From Apodemia mormo (Eukaryota > Arthropoda > Insecta > Lepidoptera > Riodinidae), in assembly GCA_036924255.1 (NCBI GenBank), contig JAUPFN010000027.1:3550735-3614734 (forward strand): a DNA stretch of 64,000 bases. Direction: 5' to 3'. The notes under the pieces are model-generated. The model did not search any database. It was given only the letters and a program-made list of their open reading frames with translations, and was not told where the DNA came from. The first letter of the stretch is position 1. The number at the start of each line of letters is the position of its first letter. Shown piece by piece: positions 1-10,195 of this stretch. A program made the position numbers and the translations under genes.

Positions 1-1354
1 AATTGTAAATATACTGCATGATATTTTAAAAACTTTCTCATTTTTAACTTATATATTTTAGAAAGTTTTTTTTATTTTTCTTAAGCTGACTTTTTGATTT
101 TGATAATAATTTTTTTAAAAATATTTCTGATTTTTTTATTGCATTATTTTAAAGTTGTTTTTTGTATTCAATGATAATTAATTATAAGTCCTCAGAGGAT
201 CTCATTGCCTACTTGAAAATTGTTTTGAAATTATATTATTTTTATTCATCAGGTATATCTAAATTTGCTTCGACATTTTTCAAATATATTTATGGTATTT
301 ACTTAATTGTTACTTATTCATAAAACATATTTTGATCCATGCTCACAAAAGTTTGTTTCTAGATTTAATTGAATATTTTATTATAATTTTCCTTTCCCTT
401 TTTATTTGCTATAGAATATAAACTTGTTATTCAATAGTTTTTTTCTATTTGTGATTATTTAAAACAATATATTATTATGTATAGAAGAAATATCTTAAAG
501 ATGGATATTCGGTCTGAAATGCATTTCGTAAAATTTAAAAGAAGATTTTTCTTAAAATTAAAAAAAATCTAAGATACTTTAATAGTATTAATGAAAGATT
601 TTGAAGGTATGTTTTTGATTTTATACCATTGATGTTATGATTCTACAACTTCAAAATTTCTTTAAAAAGTTGAATTTTTATTTTTATTTTACTTTTCAAT
701 AAATATTGTTTTTTTATAACATTTTCAAATATTATTCACTAATCTGCTTTTCTAATGTTGTATGATTTTGTTTATTTTTTATAATTTTCCATGTATATTA
801 TTTCTTTGTTTATATAATATACTCTATATTATTAATATCTTTCATATCTTTTATTACTTAGCTTTTTAATTTTAAACATTTTTACAGTTAAAAAAATCTT
901 TCGTTTTCGCCGTCTTAAGTATTAACCTTTTTCCTGATTTTTATTTATGTTTCTAAACTTTTCCAAATTTCTAATTTTTATCAAATGATAATAAATGACT
1001 AGAATCATTTTTAAAGGATTATTCACACTTTTTTAATCTCTACTTATAACAGTTAAAAAAATCGTACCTTGAAATTGTCGCCTACCGTTCAAGAAAGAAT
1101 TCTTATGATGTGTGACTTAATGTGTTACTCTTTATAAAACATCACCAACCATTGTCCGTCCGTTTGTAAACACACCACGTCTATAAAGAATCTATTGTAC
1201 ATGCTGTTACATTTTTAAATTTTTACTTAACTGATATAAAAAAATTAAGACTTACATCCGAAGAGCTAAAAAGAAACACTCCTACGACAGGCTACAGCAT
1301 TATGTCATAAAATAAATAGCTACAGAATTCAAACTCATGTATCTTCGGTTAGGT
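1..1354. other. AT-rich intergenic sequence, no gene seen
   Basis: Very AT-rich sequence with many homopolymer runs. No coding frame, RNA gene or recognisable repeat end was found. It may hold old, unrecognisable repeat sequence. Confidence 0.6.
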
Positions 1355-1442
1355 TGGTGTGGTCCGGGCTCCTATGGAGAATAGGCCAACCGTCGTCCTG
1401 CCAAGCAGGTCGGTAAAGGCGATTAGTTGGCTATGCGAGTCA
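1355..1442 (+). repeat. SINE-B fragment (head part)
   Basis: Matches the head of the roughly 360-bp SINE-B family, whose clean copies lie at 34690-35055, 43692-44057 and 61858-62226. Recognisable blocks are GGCCAACCGTCG and CAGGTCGGTAAAGGCGAT. The copy stops where the LINE tail at 1443 begins. The tail part of a SINE-B in the same orientation lies at 3034-3120, so the LINE may have split one SINE, although the middle of the SINE is missing. Confidence 0.7.
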
Positions 1443-3030
1443 CTATAATAATTATAATTTATTTATTTCACAGAAAAACATCACATGTATTGCATAAGAA
1501 ATATCACTAATTCCCAAACTAGGTTTCTCTATGTTATAGGAAATTAGTTATACAAAAATATTCTATTAATATGTGTCCCGCAAAGGCTTACTAAATATCA
1601 ATTATGGTTATTGCATTTAAGAGGGGCGTTTGTGTGGTGCGAAAAACAACCTATCTGTGTATGTCAATGTATGTTCGCGTGGTGTGTGACTATGTGTGTT
1701 TATTTAAACTTTCAGACACTTCAAAACATTTTCGCTCTGTTTATAGCTAAGGAATGACAGCCACAATGTTACTTTTTCCTTACATCTGAATCTGGTTAGA
1801 TTAAGAATGTCAATTTTACGAAAGAATTTTTTTTTTATTTTTTTTAAGAAAGGGACCCATGTAATTGAAACATCTATGGGCAAACTTATTTCTTGTAATA
1901 GGTATGTGCCACTTAATTCGTCGGTTAGTCACAATCGCTTCTGATTCAGCATTCTTATAAAATCGCATGACAGTAGCCAAGATAAAAAGATGACGTACTC
2001 ATAGCATTTTTGTCTTTGCATAATGCTTCGGTAGGAAAACGATAACATTTATTAAAAGCAACTTTAAGAACTGACCTATATGCACGCTCCAGTTTTATTA
2101 GTTGAGATTTGTCTGCTGCTCCCCAAACTATCACTGCATAGCTAAGGAGAGATTGGCATAATGATACGTAAATAAATTTTATTAGATCTTTGTCGGCAAC
2201 TTTTCTCAATTTTCTGAAGTTGTGTAACATTTTTATAATTTTATTGTTCAAAAAGTTAAGTTGCTCAACCCATCTCAGTTTACTATCGATTATAATTCCT
2301 AAATATTTAATGCTTTCAACTTTCGCAATGTCTGTGCAGAGCTCACAAGATTTTATACAGTTCTTTTCACAAACGTGTAGCCTGTATTTAATATCCTGAG
2401 GTGGATTTGAATGATCTGATATACTAAAAGATATTATATTTGTTTTTTTTGGCATTCAGAGAAAGAAGATCATTTCTCCGCATCAATAGCGCAACTTCTA
2501 TAAGGCAATTTTCTATATTATATTTGACTTCATGCCAAGTCTGACCATGGCAAATGATTACTGTATCATCAGCAAAAGAAATAAATTCTGCTTTGTACAT
2601 ATTAAGGAAGTACAAATCATTAATATAAATAAGAAATAGTGTTGGACCGAGCACGCTGCCCCGGGGACACCAAATGGAATACCCGCTAGATCTCTATAGT
2701 GATTTTCTAGACGAACTCTCTGTTTGCGATTTGTTAAATATGAGTCAAACCATTCTAAGCCCACTCCTCTAATCCCCATATATTCAAGTTTAGCAAGAAG
2801 TATCGGTCTCGATACTGTATCAAAGGCTTTAGCAATGTCTAGGAAAATCCAAGCGCATTTAGTAGCATTATTTAATTTGGCTGTTACAAAATCAATTAAC
2901 TTCGTAATAGCATCGTTGTTGTTGTTGATCGATTTTTACGAAACTCGTACTGATTTCCAGCTAATAAATTTTCTGACTCTAAATAGTTTATTAGTCGTTT
3001 ATTAACAACTTTCTAAATTTTTTAAAACTA
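1443..3030 (-). mobile_element. Degenerate LINE, CR1/Jockey-like reverse transcriptase
   Basis: Read on the minus strand, this gives successive pieces of a non-LTR reverse transcriptase in shifted frames. Around 3000-2780 it has QYEFRKNRST and FLDIAKAFDTV, which contains the motif A aspartate. It continues through GLEWFDSYLTNRKQRV (2779-2690), then FADDTV, the active-site aspartate pair (2580-2560). The thumb and C-terminal part follows at 2455-1955, with YLGIIIDSKLRW and LLSYAVIVWG. Frameshifts separate the pieces and the 5' half with the endonuclease is absent, so it is a dead, 5'-truncated copy. The 3' end has an AAATAAATAAATT-like tail next to 1443. It could be CR1 or Jockey; I cannot separate these by eye. 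Confidence 0.8.
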
Positions 3031-3033
3031 TCA

Positions 3034-3120
3034 CATATAGCAACGCACCATTAACATTTTTGGTGTCAATTGGCGACGGTTGACTCTTTTCATCAGGAGA
3101 CCCATCTGCTTGTTTACTAT
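3034..3120 (+). repeat. SINE-B fragment (tail part)
   Basis: Contains GCAACGCACCATTAACAT, then TTGGTGTC and CATCAGGAGACCCATCTGCT, the conserved last third of SINE-B on the plus strand. It lacks the ATATAAAA tail and runs into a tRNA-type SINE. Confidence 0.8.
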
Positions 3121-3126
3121 TTCTTT

Positions 3127-3282
3127 TGCAAATTACTTGTTTGTGTTATGGGTGATAAACACCTAAGCCCGGAAGTACAAACATTTATGCTCATCACACA
3201 AATGCTTGTCCCCGTCGGGGATCGAACCCGAGCTCCGTCGATTACATAGTCAGGGTTGCTAACTACTCGGCCAACGGGGCGG
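3127..3282 (-). repeat. tRNA-derived SINE-A, internally deleted
   Basis: On the minus strand it begins CCGCCCCGTTGGCCGAGTAG, a tRNA-like A box, followed by the B box GGTTCGATCCC. The body then reads AAGCATTTGTGTGATGAGCA. Compared with the fuller copy at 39882-40143, the central part between the GGTGTTTAT block and the ACCCATAACACAA block is missing. Confidence 0.85.
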
Positions 3283-3412
3283 TATAACTAATCTATACAT
3301 AAATTAAAATCGTAGGAAAGTCAAAATTGTACATTGAATATTTTTTTAAAAGAATACTTGAGGCGTGATTTACAATCGGTGTCGAAGCCAAAAATATAGT
3401 TTTTGGAATTTT

Positions 3413-3566
3413 TGTCTGTATGTCTGTTTGTCTGTATGTCTGTCTGTTTGTCTGTCTGTTTGTCTGTTTGTTTGTCTGTTTGTCTGTTTGTCTGTTTGTC
3501 TGTTTGTCTGTTTGTCTGTTTGTCTGTTTGTCTTTTTGTCTGTTTGTCTGTTTGTCTGTTTGTCTA
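3413..3566. repeat. TTTGTCTG microsatellite inside Helitron
   Basis: About 150 bp of imperfect TTTGTCTG/TCTG repeats. Related Helitrons carry the same tract at much shorter length (50767-50815, 51628-51665), so it is an element-borne microsatellite that expanded here. Open frames across it, rich in SVCLFVCL-like repeats, are artefacts. Confidence 0.9.
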
Positions 3567-3637
3567 TATGTATGTCCGGGGTAAACTCAAAAAGTACTGC
3601 ATGGATTACTTCAAATTTTGCATGAATATTACTAATA

Positions 3638-4528
3638 GGTTTAAATAACTGGATGAAAAACCAAAACCTTGACATAATTTTTTCAAAGACGAAACTAATT
3701 CAATTCAGACCCTATCAAAAAATCCCCCTTGACATTAACTTTAAATATAATAATATAAAAATAGAATGCATTGATACGTTCACATTATTAGGCTTGGACA
3801 TAGATTCAAATATAAACTGGAAAAATCATATAAAAAAAATTAAAACAAAAATGTCGAGCTTTACCTATGCTTTAAGAGAACTTCGCAAAGCAACGGATAT
3901 TAACACCGCATTGTCTGCATATTATGCATATGCAAACTCATGGCTTAAATATGGCATTCTACTATGGGGAAATAGTGTGAAAGTACAAGATATATTTATT
4001 TCCCAAAAGAACTGTATACGTATTCTCAAGATATCAAAGACACTGAAAGCTGCAAACCATATTTTAAAAGCCTGAAAATATTAACGTTATCGTCAATGTA
4101 CATTATGGAAGCAATTAAATTTATAAGAAAATATCCTCAATTTTTTAAAAATCAAATGGATATTCCACGACGCTTCGAAAGTAGATTTAAGTATAATTTA
4201 GAATTGCCACAATCAAAATTAAGAATGCATAGTTCCGGACCAAATATAATGTGTGTGAAAATATATAACAAATTACCAGATAAAATTAAATCGGAAGAAA
4301 ACGACCGTATATTTATAAAACTTGTGAAAAATCTCCTGATAGAAAAATGTTACTACACCGTTAACGACTTCCTTAATGACAATCACATAAATCTTTCATG
4401 AAATGGATCGGTCCAGTGCTACATTGCAATACCCTAATAGGGTGTATATGTTCACTATCTACTAATTATTATTGTAATACCTAAAATTGTTTGTAACATA
4501 TAATGCAATAAATGATTGAGTATTGAGT
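3638..4528 (+). mobile_element. 5'-truncated CR1/Jockey-like LINE with target-site duplication
   Basis: Two frames carry the C-terminal part of a reverse transcriptase ORF: 3653-4075 (FTLLGLDIDSNINWKNHIKK, then WLKYGILLWGNS) and 4096-4401 (IKIYNKLPDKIKS-like end). A stop and frame change separate them. The insert is bounded by ATATTACTAATA (3626-3637) and ATATTACTAACA (4529-4540), a 12-bp target-site duplication with one difference. The host is a Helitron whose uninterrupted form is known from nearby copies. The 3' end is an ATTGAGT-type short repeat rather than poly(A). Confidence 0.85.
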
Positions 4529-4664
4529 ATATTACTAACATATAGGGGAGGTGCTGTGCGGAGTAAACGAAGTCCGCGCGGACGAAGTCGTGGGCAACAG
4601 CTAGTATAATATAGAATAATTCCACTTCAACTAGACATTTTTAAAGATTTAAAGATTATTAGCG

Positions 4665-4696
4665 CTTGCACTAGAAAAAGAAATTTCTAGTGCAAG
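4665..4696. repeat. Short hairpin
   Basis: CTTGCACTAGAAA and its exact reverse complement flank a 6-nt loop. No function can be assigned; small inverted repeats are common in this window. Confidence 0.7.
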
Positions 4697-4966
4697 AGTT
4701 ATATAAGGAACTTTTTCTAAAAACAACATGCTGTATATATATAGTAGGTAATAGTAGTGATGTCATATGACAAATGTTATCGAATGAAAGTAGGTATAAT
4801 AGATATTAAACAATAAGGGTATAGTTTTAGGTACGATTGAAATCACTTAGAGACAGCCCTTCGCAGCGACCAGAATTTATCTAACTGTGAGTTTTATTTT
4901 ATTACCACATTGTATTTAATTTTTTTTATCTATTTCGTAGAATACGCTATGGTTCTTAAAGTAGCA

Positions 4967-5320
4967 ATTTTTATATCATAAGATAGCAAACAAGCAGATG
5001 AGGCTCCTGATGGAAAGAGTCAACCATCGTCTATAGACACCAAAGATGTTAATGGTGCGTTGCTATCTTGTGGCGAGGTCTAATGCCACGTGCCTAAATT
5101 TACCAGCTACCATACCTCCAAACCGGAACACGACAGCGACAAGCACTGACGCTATTGTGGCAGGAATAGGTAAGGCGGTGGTATCAGACCCGGGCATGAA
5201 AATGCAGAACTCTACCACCTAGTAGCCACGATGGTAGACACGCTTAGCCAATCGGTCGCTTTTTACAACCTGCCTGGCAGAACGGCAGTTGGTCTATTCT
5301 TCAAAGGAGTCCGGATCCAA
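4967..5320 (-). repeat. SINE-B, near complete
   Basis: Runs from the tail, seen on the plus strand as TATATCATAAGATAGCAAAC, to the head (CAGAACGGCAGTTGG). Several small differences from the young copies mark it as older. Confidence 0.85.
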
Positions 5321-5515
5321 CACGGGGAAGCACTGACTTTATTGCGTCAGGAATAGGTGAGGCGATGGTAAAGACGGTATAAAACTAGTACCAACTAATC
5401 AAGGCAGTTTCACGGATGTCCTTTACTAAATGCTAACCTTTTAGACGCCTGTCAGGAAGACAGAGGTTCTAATCTTCAATGGGGATCCCGGTCTAACACA
5501 GGGGATATCTTGTAG
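5321..5515 (-). repeat. Degenerate SINE-B copy
   Basis: Repeats the order AAGCACTGAC, GGAATAGGTGAGGCGATGGT and a decayed head ending before TAACACAGGGG, directly abutting the copy above. It looks like a second, more decayed SINE-B or an old tandem duplication. Confidence 0.55.
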
Positions 5516-5654
5516 AGGTGATAGATCATTGCTCTAACGGTCCCTTACCTATAATTTGTTATTAGGTATATACACTAAACAATATCCAATAGACTTTTTC
5601 TTTAATCTTTGAGCAAGGAAATGTACATGCTTATATAAAGAAAGTCGATAATTT

Positions 5655-5855
5655 AGATTATTGCGTGATCTAATACCGGCTACTTTACCCTACAAACCGG
5701 AACACGACAGTGACAAGTATTGATACTGTTGCGGCAGGTAGCCACGATGGTAGTGACTTGAATAGCCAATCGGTTGCCTTTTACGATCTGTCTGGCAGAA
5801 CGGCAGTTGGCCTTTTCTTCAAAGGAGCCCGGGACTAACACGGGAAAGCAATCGA
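5655..5855 (-). repeat. SINE-B copy with internal deletion
   Basis: Goes from GCCGGCTACTTTACCC-like sequence through GCGGCAGGTAGCCACGATGG to CAGAACGGCAGTTGGCC. The stretch between the GCGGCAGG and TAGCCACGATGG blocks has been lost relative to complete copies. Confidence 0.75.
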
Positions 5856-5879
5856 AAGATATGAACGTTTATGTCACAT

Positions 5880-6240
5880 ATTTTGTGATAACTCAAGTAA
5901 ATTCAAATCTAGGGGGTACTCCCCGTTGACCTAGAATGGGTAGCTAAGGTTACCTTCGTACGGAACCACCGGTATGCGAGTCCGACTTGCACTTGGCTGT
6001 TTTCTAATTAAGTCGGATATATTCCGACTAAAGGAATTTTCCAAGTTTTATCAATACCTATCGGTTAAGTAGTTTTTGAAATATTTGTTGCTTTCATTTT
6101 TTAAATTCAATTATTTGAAATAATTGAATTTAAAAAATACCAGGTACCTTCTAGGGAAGCGCGTTCCATCTTAGGCCTCATCTTAGCTTACCATCAGGCA
6201 TAATCGTGTTCAAGCGCTTACCTATCGATAAATAAAAAAA
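5880..6240. repeat. Unclassified repeat with LINE-like 3' tail and a perfect palindrome
   Basis: No coding frame. 6139-6235 looks like a LINE/SINE 3' terminus (CTTACCATCAGGCATAATCG and an AATAAAAAAAA tail). A 43-bp palindrome at 6096-6138 lies just before it: two 21-nt arms pair perfectly around one G. Confidence 0.5.
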
Positions 6241-6384
6241 AATATATTCTTTGTTTCTAATGTTTTATATTCTTTCATTCTTTGCGTAAATCGGGGCCAT
6301 AGAGAATGGGAATATTATATTTAATACCGGGGCCGATCCTTTGAAATTCATTAAAAACGAAAGAAAATAACAGTAGGATGAAAC

Positions 6385-6618
6385 CTTAGATAAATAATTG
6401 GTCTCGCTGTGCTTGACTAGATACCGCCGATGTACTTGTCAAATGCGGCAACAAATACTACGCCGAAACCGGCGTACCCGTTTCAGTGACCAATCACAAT
6501 GCAAGTTCTAAGAGCACATACACACACACTACAATATTGAGTTACCGAATTCACGGAGTTGTTGTTTTTAGATAGTGCGGTATCTTGTCAAGCGTCGCGA
6601 GACCAATTATTTATCTAT
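6385..6618. mobile_element. MITE with ~41-bp TIRs and 9-bp target duplication (Mutator-like)
   Basis: The left end CTTAGATAAATAATTGGTCT matches the reverse complement of the right end for about 41 bp with few differences; inner blocks are GCTTGAC and AGATACCGC. GGATGAAAC flanks both sides (6376-6384 and 6619-6627). Long TIRs with a 9-bp duplication are typical of Mutator-like elements. There is no coding capacity. The flanks themselves share a weak repeat, so the TSD length could be overestimated. Confidence 0.75.
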
Positions 6619-6702
6619 GGATGAAACTCATTGAAAATGGAAGAAAATAAAGATAAAAATAAAAAACCAAAAAGTCATTTTTTCAAATTTTTCGCTTGAT
6701 TT

Positions 6703-6863
6703 TGAGGTTATATGAAAAAAGTGTGTACACAAAAGTTGTATACACACTTTTTTTATTTAACCTCATGTTGTATACACACTTTTTTATTTAACCTCATGTT
6801 GTATACACACTTTTTTTATATAACCTCATGTTGTATACACACTTTTTTCATATAACCTCATCA
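6703..6863. repeat. 32-bp tandem repeat capped by an inverted copy
   Basis: Four units of 31-32 bp built on TTGTATACACACTTTTTTTA and TTTAACCTCA (6735-6862). They are preceded by an inverted copy (GAGGTTATATGAAAAAAGTG, 6705-6732) that matches the last unit with one mismatch in 28. The whole could be a small foldback element whose interior amplified. Confidence 0.8.
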
Positions 6864-7224
6864 CATCTATTTATCATATAATTACATCTTATTGCTGATA
6901 ATTTTGCCATTAAACTTTTTCCGATAGGACTCGTAGTTTTGCCGAAAATCGTGATGAACCGTTTCCCCCCCTTCAAAGTTACCCTCCCCCTTTTTGCACT
7001 TTTCGAACTTAAATCGCCCGTAATTTATTTTTCCTGTTATTTTGACATTATTTTCTTTCATTTTCAATGGGTTTCAACCTATTATTATTTTCTTTTGTTT
7101 CAGAAATTATCTACCATACCCTAATACTTGTATTCCCCTATATATACATGGGCTAATTTCATCTCGAAAAGAATTCATCGCTTTCATGATATTCACAAAC
7201 ATTTATCCCCTCGTGTCGCTTCGG
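6864..7224. other. No gene; part of an unclassified repeat
   Basis: Short overlapping frames on both strands are not gene-like. A block around 7045-7080 resembles, in reverse complement, the flanks of the MITE at 6385 (CATTGAAAATG, AAGAAAATA), so dispersed repeat sequence is likely. Confidence 0.4.
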
Positions 7225-7577
7225 GCATCTTTGAAGTAAGTCTAGAGTAACTGCTGTTTTGCCAGGCAGGTCGTTAGAGTCGACCGATTGGCTATATGTG
7301 TCACTAACGTTGTGGCTACTTGGTGGCAGAGTTCTGTAACTTGCTCGGGCATTTGGTAACACCGCCTTACCTATTCCTGCAGTAATAACGTCAATGCTTT
7401 TCATTATAGTGTTCTGGCTTAGAGATAGAGATAGATAGACTTAGGTATGTATCATTGACAAACCGCTACATGGGTAGAAACACACCATTAACATCTTTGG
7501 TGTCTTTAGACGTTGGTTTCTCCTTCCATCAGGAGTGCTATTTGGTTGTTTGCTATCTTATGATATAAAAAAAATTC
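7225..7577 (+). repeat. SINE-B copy, interrupted
   Basis: Head and body at 7240-7425 (GCCAGGCAGGTCGTTAGA, TAACACCGCCTTACCTATTC) and tail at 7482-7577, ending TTATGATATAAAAAAAA. A 50-60 bp unrelated segment (7426-7481) replaces part of the body. Confidence 0.8.
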
Positions 7578-7604
7578 CTTGTGTTGAAAAAATAGACTTT
7601 CTGC

Positions 7605-7680
7605 TTCTGTATCTGCCGTTCTGTCTGTCAGTTCGTTAAAAGTAAACAACTGACTATATGTGTGACTACCAGGGGCGGAT
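7605..7680 (+). repeat. SINE-B head fragment
   Basis: GCCGTTCTGTCTGTCAGTTC and the following TGTGTGACTACC match the SINE-B head with divergence. Confidence 0.5.
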
Positions 7681-7726
7681 CCAGCCTTCGGTTTAGGGGA
7701 GGGGGTCACATATTTGAGGCTCAGTC

Positions 7727-8540
7727 ATTTATTTATTTATTTATTTATTTATTAAGGCTTACCAACATTTGTATACAATGTTAATTCTATTATAGATAAC
7801 ATGACAAAAATTAACTAGCTTATTGTAACAAACAATTATAGGTAAACACCACTTGCTTTTTTAAAAGTAACAATTGACTGTAATACTGTATATATTCATA
7901 AAACGAATATATAAACTCCTAATTAAAAACAAAAATTAATGCAGAGCTAAACCTAATCAGTTCTATGCTTTATAAACATTTTGCGGATTTTGTTAAATGA
8001 GTCAAAATAAATGTCGATAGCGTAACTGTATTCATTGGCTAATTTACAAAAACGCGGTATAGGGGAATTTGCACCAGCTACAGTCCTACGTAGAGGCGGG
8101 CAAACAGGTGTGATGGGCCCACGAGGATGACCTCTCGGCACACGGAAATCTATTTTTTGTAACAATTGGGGGCAGTCAATATCATTTCTGAGTAGTTTAT
8201 AAAAGAATGAAAAGTCCAAAAGCTTTCTACGGTCCTCCAATGACATCATATTAAATATCAGTAACCTATCTTTGTAGGGATTACATTGTTTAGCTATACC
8301 ACGATTATACGCCAGGTGCCATAAGAAACGCTTTTGAACTCTTTCAATCCTTAATGTGTGTGTTGCATAGTGTGGTCGCCATACTACACTGCAGTATTCT
8401 AGTTGGCTTCTGACTAGGCTGTAATAAAGACAAATCTTTGCTCTTTCACTCTTAAAAACTTTGACAGTTCGGATTAAAAATCCTAGCATTTTGGATGATT
8501 TTCGAATAACTTGCTCAATCTGAGGTAAAAAAGTAAGTCA
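7727..8540 (-). mobile_element. 5'-truncated LINE, ORF2 C-terminus
   Basis: A 178-codon frame at 7953-8489 (minus) carries the C-terminal third of a CR1/Jockey-type ORF2. It has SLVRSQLEYCSVVWRPHY, RIERVQKRFL, the LEDRRKLLDF block and the PRGHPRGPITPV region. This lies after the catalytic core, so no activity is possible. The copy ends downstream in an (AAAT)n tail at about 7727-7755. The family differs from the LINE at 1443-3030 but resembles the piece at 41930-42658. Confidence 0.8.
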
Positions 8541-8584
8541 TGATAGGATCTAATCCTTATCTAATTCTAATAAATCCATACCTA

Positions 8585-9065
8585 GACCCCTGCCTTGGTG
8601 GGTCATGATCCCCATGATGCCCTTTCTGAATCCTCCCTTGGTGACTACTAGGTGGTAGAGTTCTGTTTTATCTCGTCCTGGTCTGGTAACACCACTTTAT
8701 TTATTCCTGCCGCAATAGTGTAAGTTCTCATCATTGTCGTATTCCGGTTTGTAGGGTAAAATAGCCGTTAAACTTATACATGGCATCATCGTCACACTGA
8801 TAGCATAATTTACATTTTTGGTATCTATGGTAGAGTTCTGTTTTATCTCGTCCTGGTCTGGTAATACCACTTTATTTATTCCTGCCGCAATAGTGTAAGT
8901 TCTCATCACTGTCGTGTTCCGATTTGTAGGGTAAAATCGCCGTTAAACTTATACATGGCATCATCGTCACACTGATAGCATAATTTACATTTTTGGTATC
9001 TATAGGCGATGGTTTCTTTCCATTAGGAAATCCAATTGCTGGTTTGATATCTAATGATATAAAAG
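8585..9065 (+). repeat. SINE-B copy containing a 175-bp tandem duplication
   Basis: The body of a SINE-B is present twice head to tail: 8653-8827 and 8828-9002. Both begin TGGTAGAGTTCTGTTTTATC and end TTGGTATCTA. The two units differ at only a few positions, so the duplication is younger than the divergence of this copy from consensus. The tail at 9003-9065 is single. Confidence 0.85.
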
Positions 9066-9333
9066 GAACTGTAAAATCCCATAAATATTGTATATGTGAA
9101 AGTTTTTATGTTTGGATATTGAATATAGATGTATTTTACTCAATCACACAGAAATACCTAAACCGATTCGGATGAAATATACACATCGATAGATTATAAC
9201 CTAAAATAGCATACAGAATTTATTTTATCCCGAGAACATAACTGGCTCCAAGTGGCATTACATAAAAAAATGTTATAATGCAGCGGGCTTCAAGGTATAG
9301 TAACATATGAATAAAACGCCAAATAAATTTAAC

Positions 9334-9339
9334 TTTATT
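9334..9339 (-). terminator. Poly(A) signal for OBP-like 1
   Basis: AATAAA on the minus strand, 8 nt past the TGA stop of the gene at 9348. If used, the 3' UTR is very short. This is the only canonical hexamer noticed close downstream. Confidence 0.55.
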
Positions 9340-9347
9340 AAAGTAAC

Positions 9348-10175
9348 TCAAACTAAAACTTCTCCATCGAATTCGTAAATCATTCCACTAGTTGAGAGAA
9401 ATATATTTTTTCCGCTTATTGCTATGCCTGAAGGTACGAAATCTAAATCCATAAGCTTTTTAGGAATCACTGAATCCGGTCTTAACCAATATAGACCATC
9501 ATTAGCGGCTAAAATAACCCTATTGTCATCATCTACAGCGATTGCTCGTCCAGAATTCTTTGGAATTCCAGCAAATTCTATTGGCTCTTGAAATCCTTTA
9601 AGCAGCATCTTAACATACTTCGAGTCACACTCATAAAATATATTATCATTTGCATCAACAGCAATCATAAATACAGAATAAATATTCTCTAGTTTTTTCT
9701 TTTCATGTGTCTTAAGATTAGTCACAAAAACTTCATTATTTGGAAATACAACTGTATATAAATCATCATTATGATTTGTTTTATATAATTGTACTATATC
9801 TTCGTCTTTCATATCAAATTCAAAAGCTTTATATGAACCATTTAATACTGTGAGTCCTTTATCACTAGCTATATACACTTTATTATTTCTAACATCTACA
9901 GCTGCTGCTTGTCCATTGATATTGTCAATTTTTATTGGAACATCACCTTTTAGAACATATTGGTCCATTTTTGTTTGTACGTCATCATTTTGTAGTGTTT
10001 CTAGGTCTACTAATGTGAATAGTAATTCTTTAGTATTAGGATTATAAACTAAATTTGTAGGGAGTCCTTCAATATTAAGTAGTGTCCTTTTCCCGTATTG
10101 GATTCCATCATATACATATGAATAATTCTGTGCGAATATGGATGATGTTGTTAATAACAATATCAGGAGCAACAT
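9348..10175 (-). CDS. Ommochrome-binding protein-like 1 (secreted)
   Basis: Encodes 275 residues, about the length of the Manduca ommochrome-binding protein, a haemolymph protein that binds ommochrome pigment derived from tryptophan. The N-terminus MLLLILLLTTSSIFAQ is a clear signal peptide. The mature chain begins NYSYVYDG, with candidate N-glycosylation at NYS and NGS. Repeated strand pairs of the type NKVYIASDKGLTVL, DNIFYECDSKYVK, NRVILAANDGLYWL and KNIFLSTSGMIYEF suggest a beta-propeller; that fold is my inference. The ATG is 8 nt inside an exon that follows a TTTATATTTCAG acceptor, so the leader exon lies upstream (higher coordinates). The frame is intact to TGA. Of the three paralogues it is closest to the classical protein, as it lacks the C-terminal extension. 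Ligand binding is not proven by sequence. Confidence 0.88.
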   Translation of the reverse strand: MLLLILLLTTSSIFAQNYSYVYDGIQYGKRTLLNIEGLPTNLVYNPNTKELLFTLVDLETLQNDDVQTKMDQYVLKGDVPIKIDNINGQAAAVDVRNNKVYIASDKGLTVLNGSYKAFEFDMKDEDIVQLYKTNHNDDLYTVVFPNNEVFVTNLKTHEKKKLENIYSVFMIAVDANDNIFYECDSKYVKMLLKGFQEPIEFAGIPKNSGRAIAVDDDNRVILAANDGLYWLRPDSVIPKKLMDLDFVPSGIAISGKNIFLSTSGMIYEFDGEVLV

Positions 10176-10183
10176 CGTAGTAT

Positions 10184-10195
10184 CTGAAATATAAA
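10184..10195 (-). other. Splice acceptor of leader intron, OBP-like 1
   Basis: On the minus strand TTTATATTTCAG precedes 8 nt of 5' UTR (ATACTACG) and the ATG. OBP-like 2 and 3 have the same arrangement. The matching donor and first exon were not identified. Confidence 0.75.

Larger units (their letters stand above)
3292..4604 (+). mobile_element. Helitron, non-autonomous, split by a LINE
   Basis: Starts TCTATACATAAATTAAAATC after a host A and ends CTAG before a host T. A 3' hairpin, GTCCGCGCGGAC, lies about 20 bp before the end. The same ends and body occur in the 336-351 bp copies at 50647, 51508 and 52227, so this copy was originally about 0.42 kb. It is enlarged by an imperfect TTTGTCTG microsatellite (3413-3566) and by a LINE inserted at 3638-4528. 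It encodes no Rep/helicase. Confidence 0.9.

Noticed and set aside
3365..3675. Open frames rich in SVCLFVCL or TDRQTNKQ on both strands
   Set aside because: They are translations of the TTTGTCTG microsatellite inside a Helitron, open in several frames at once.
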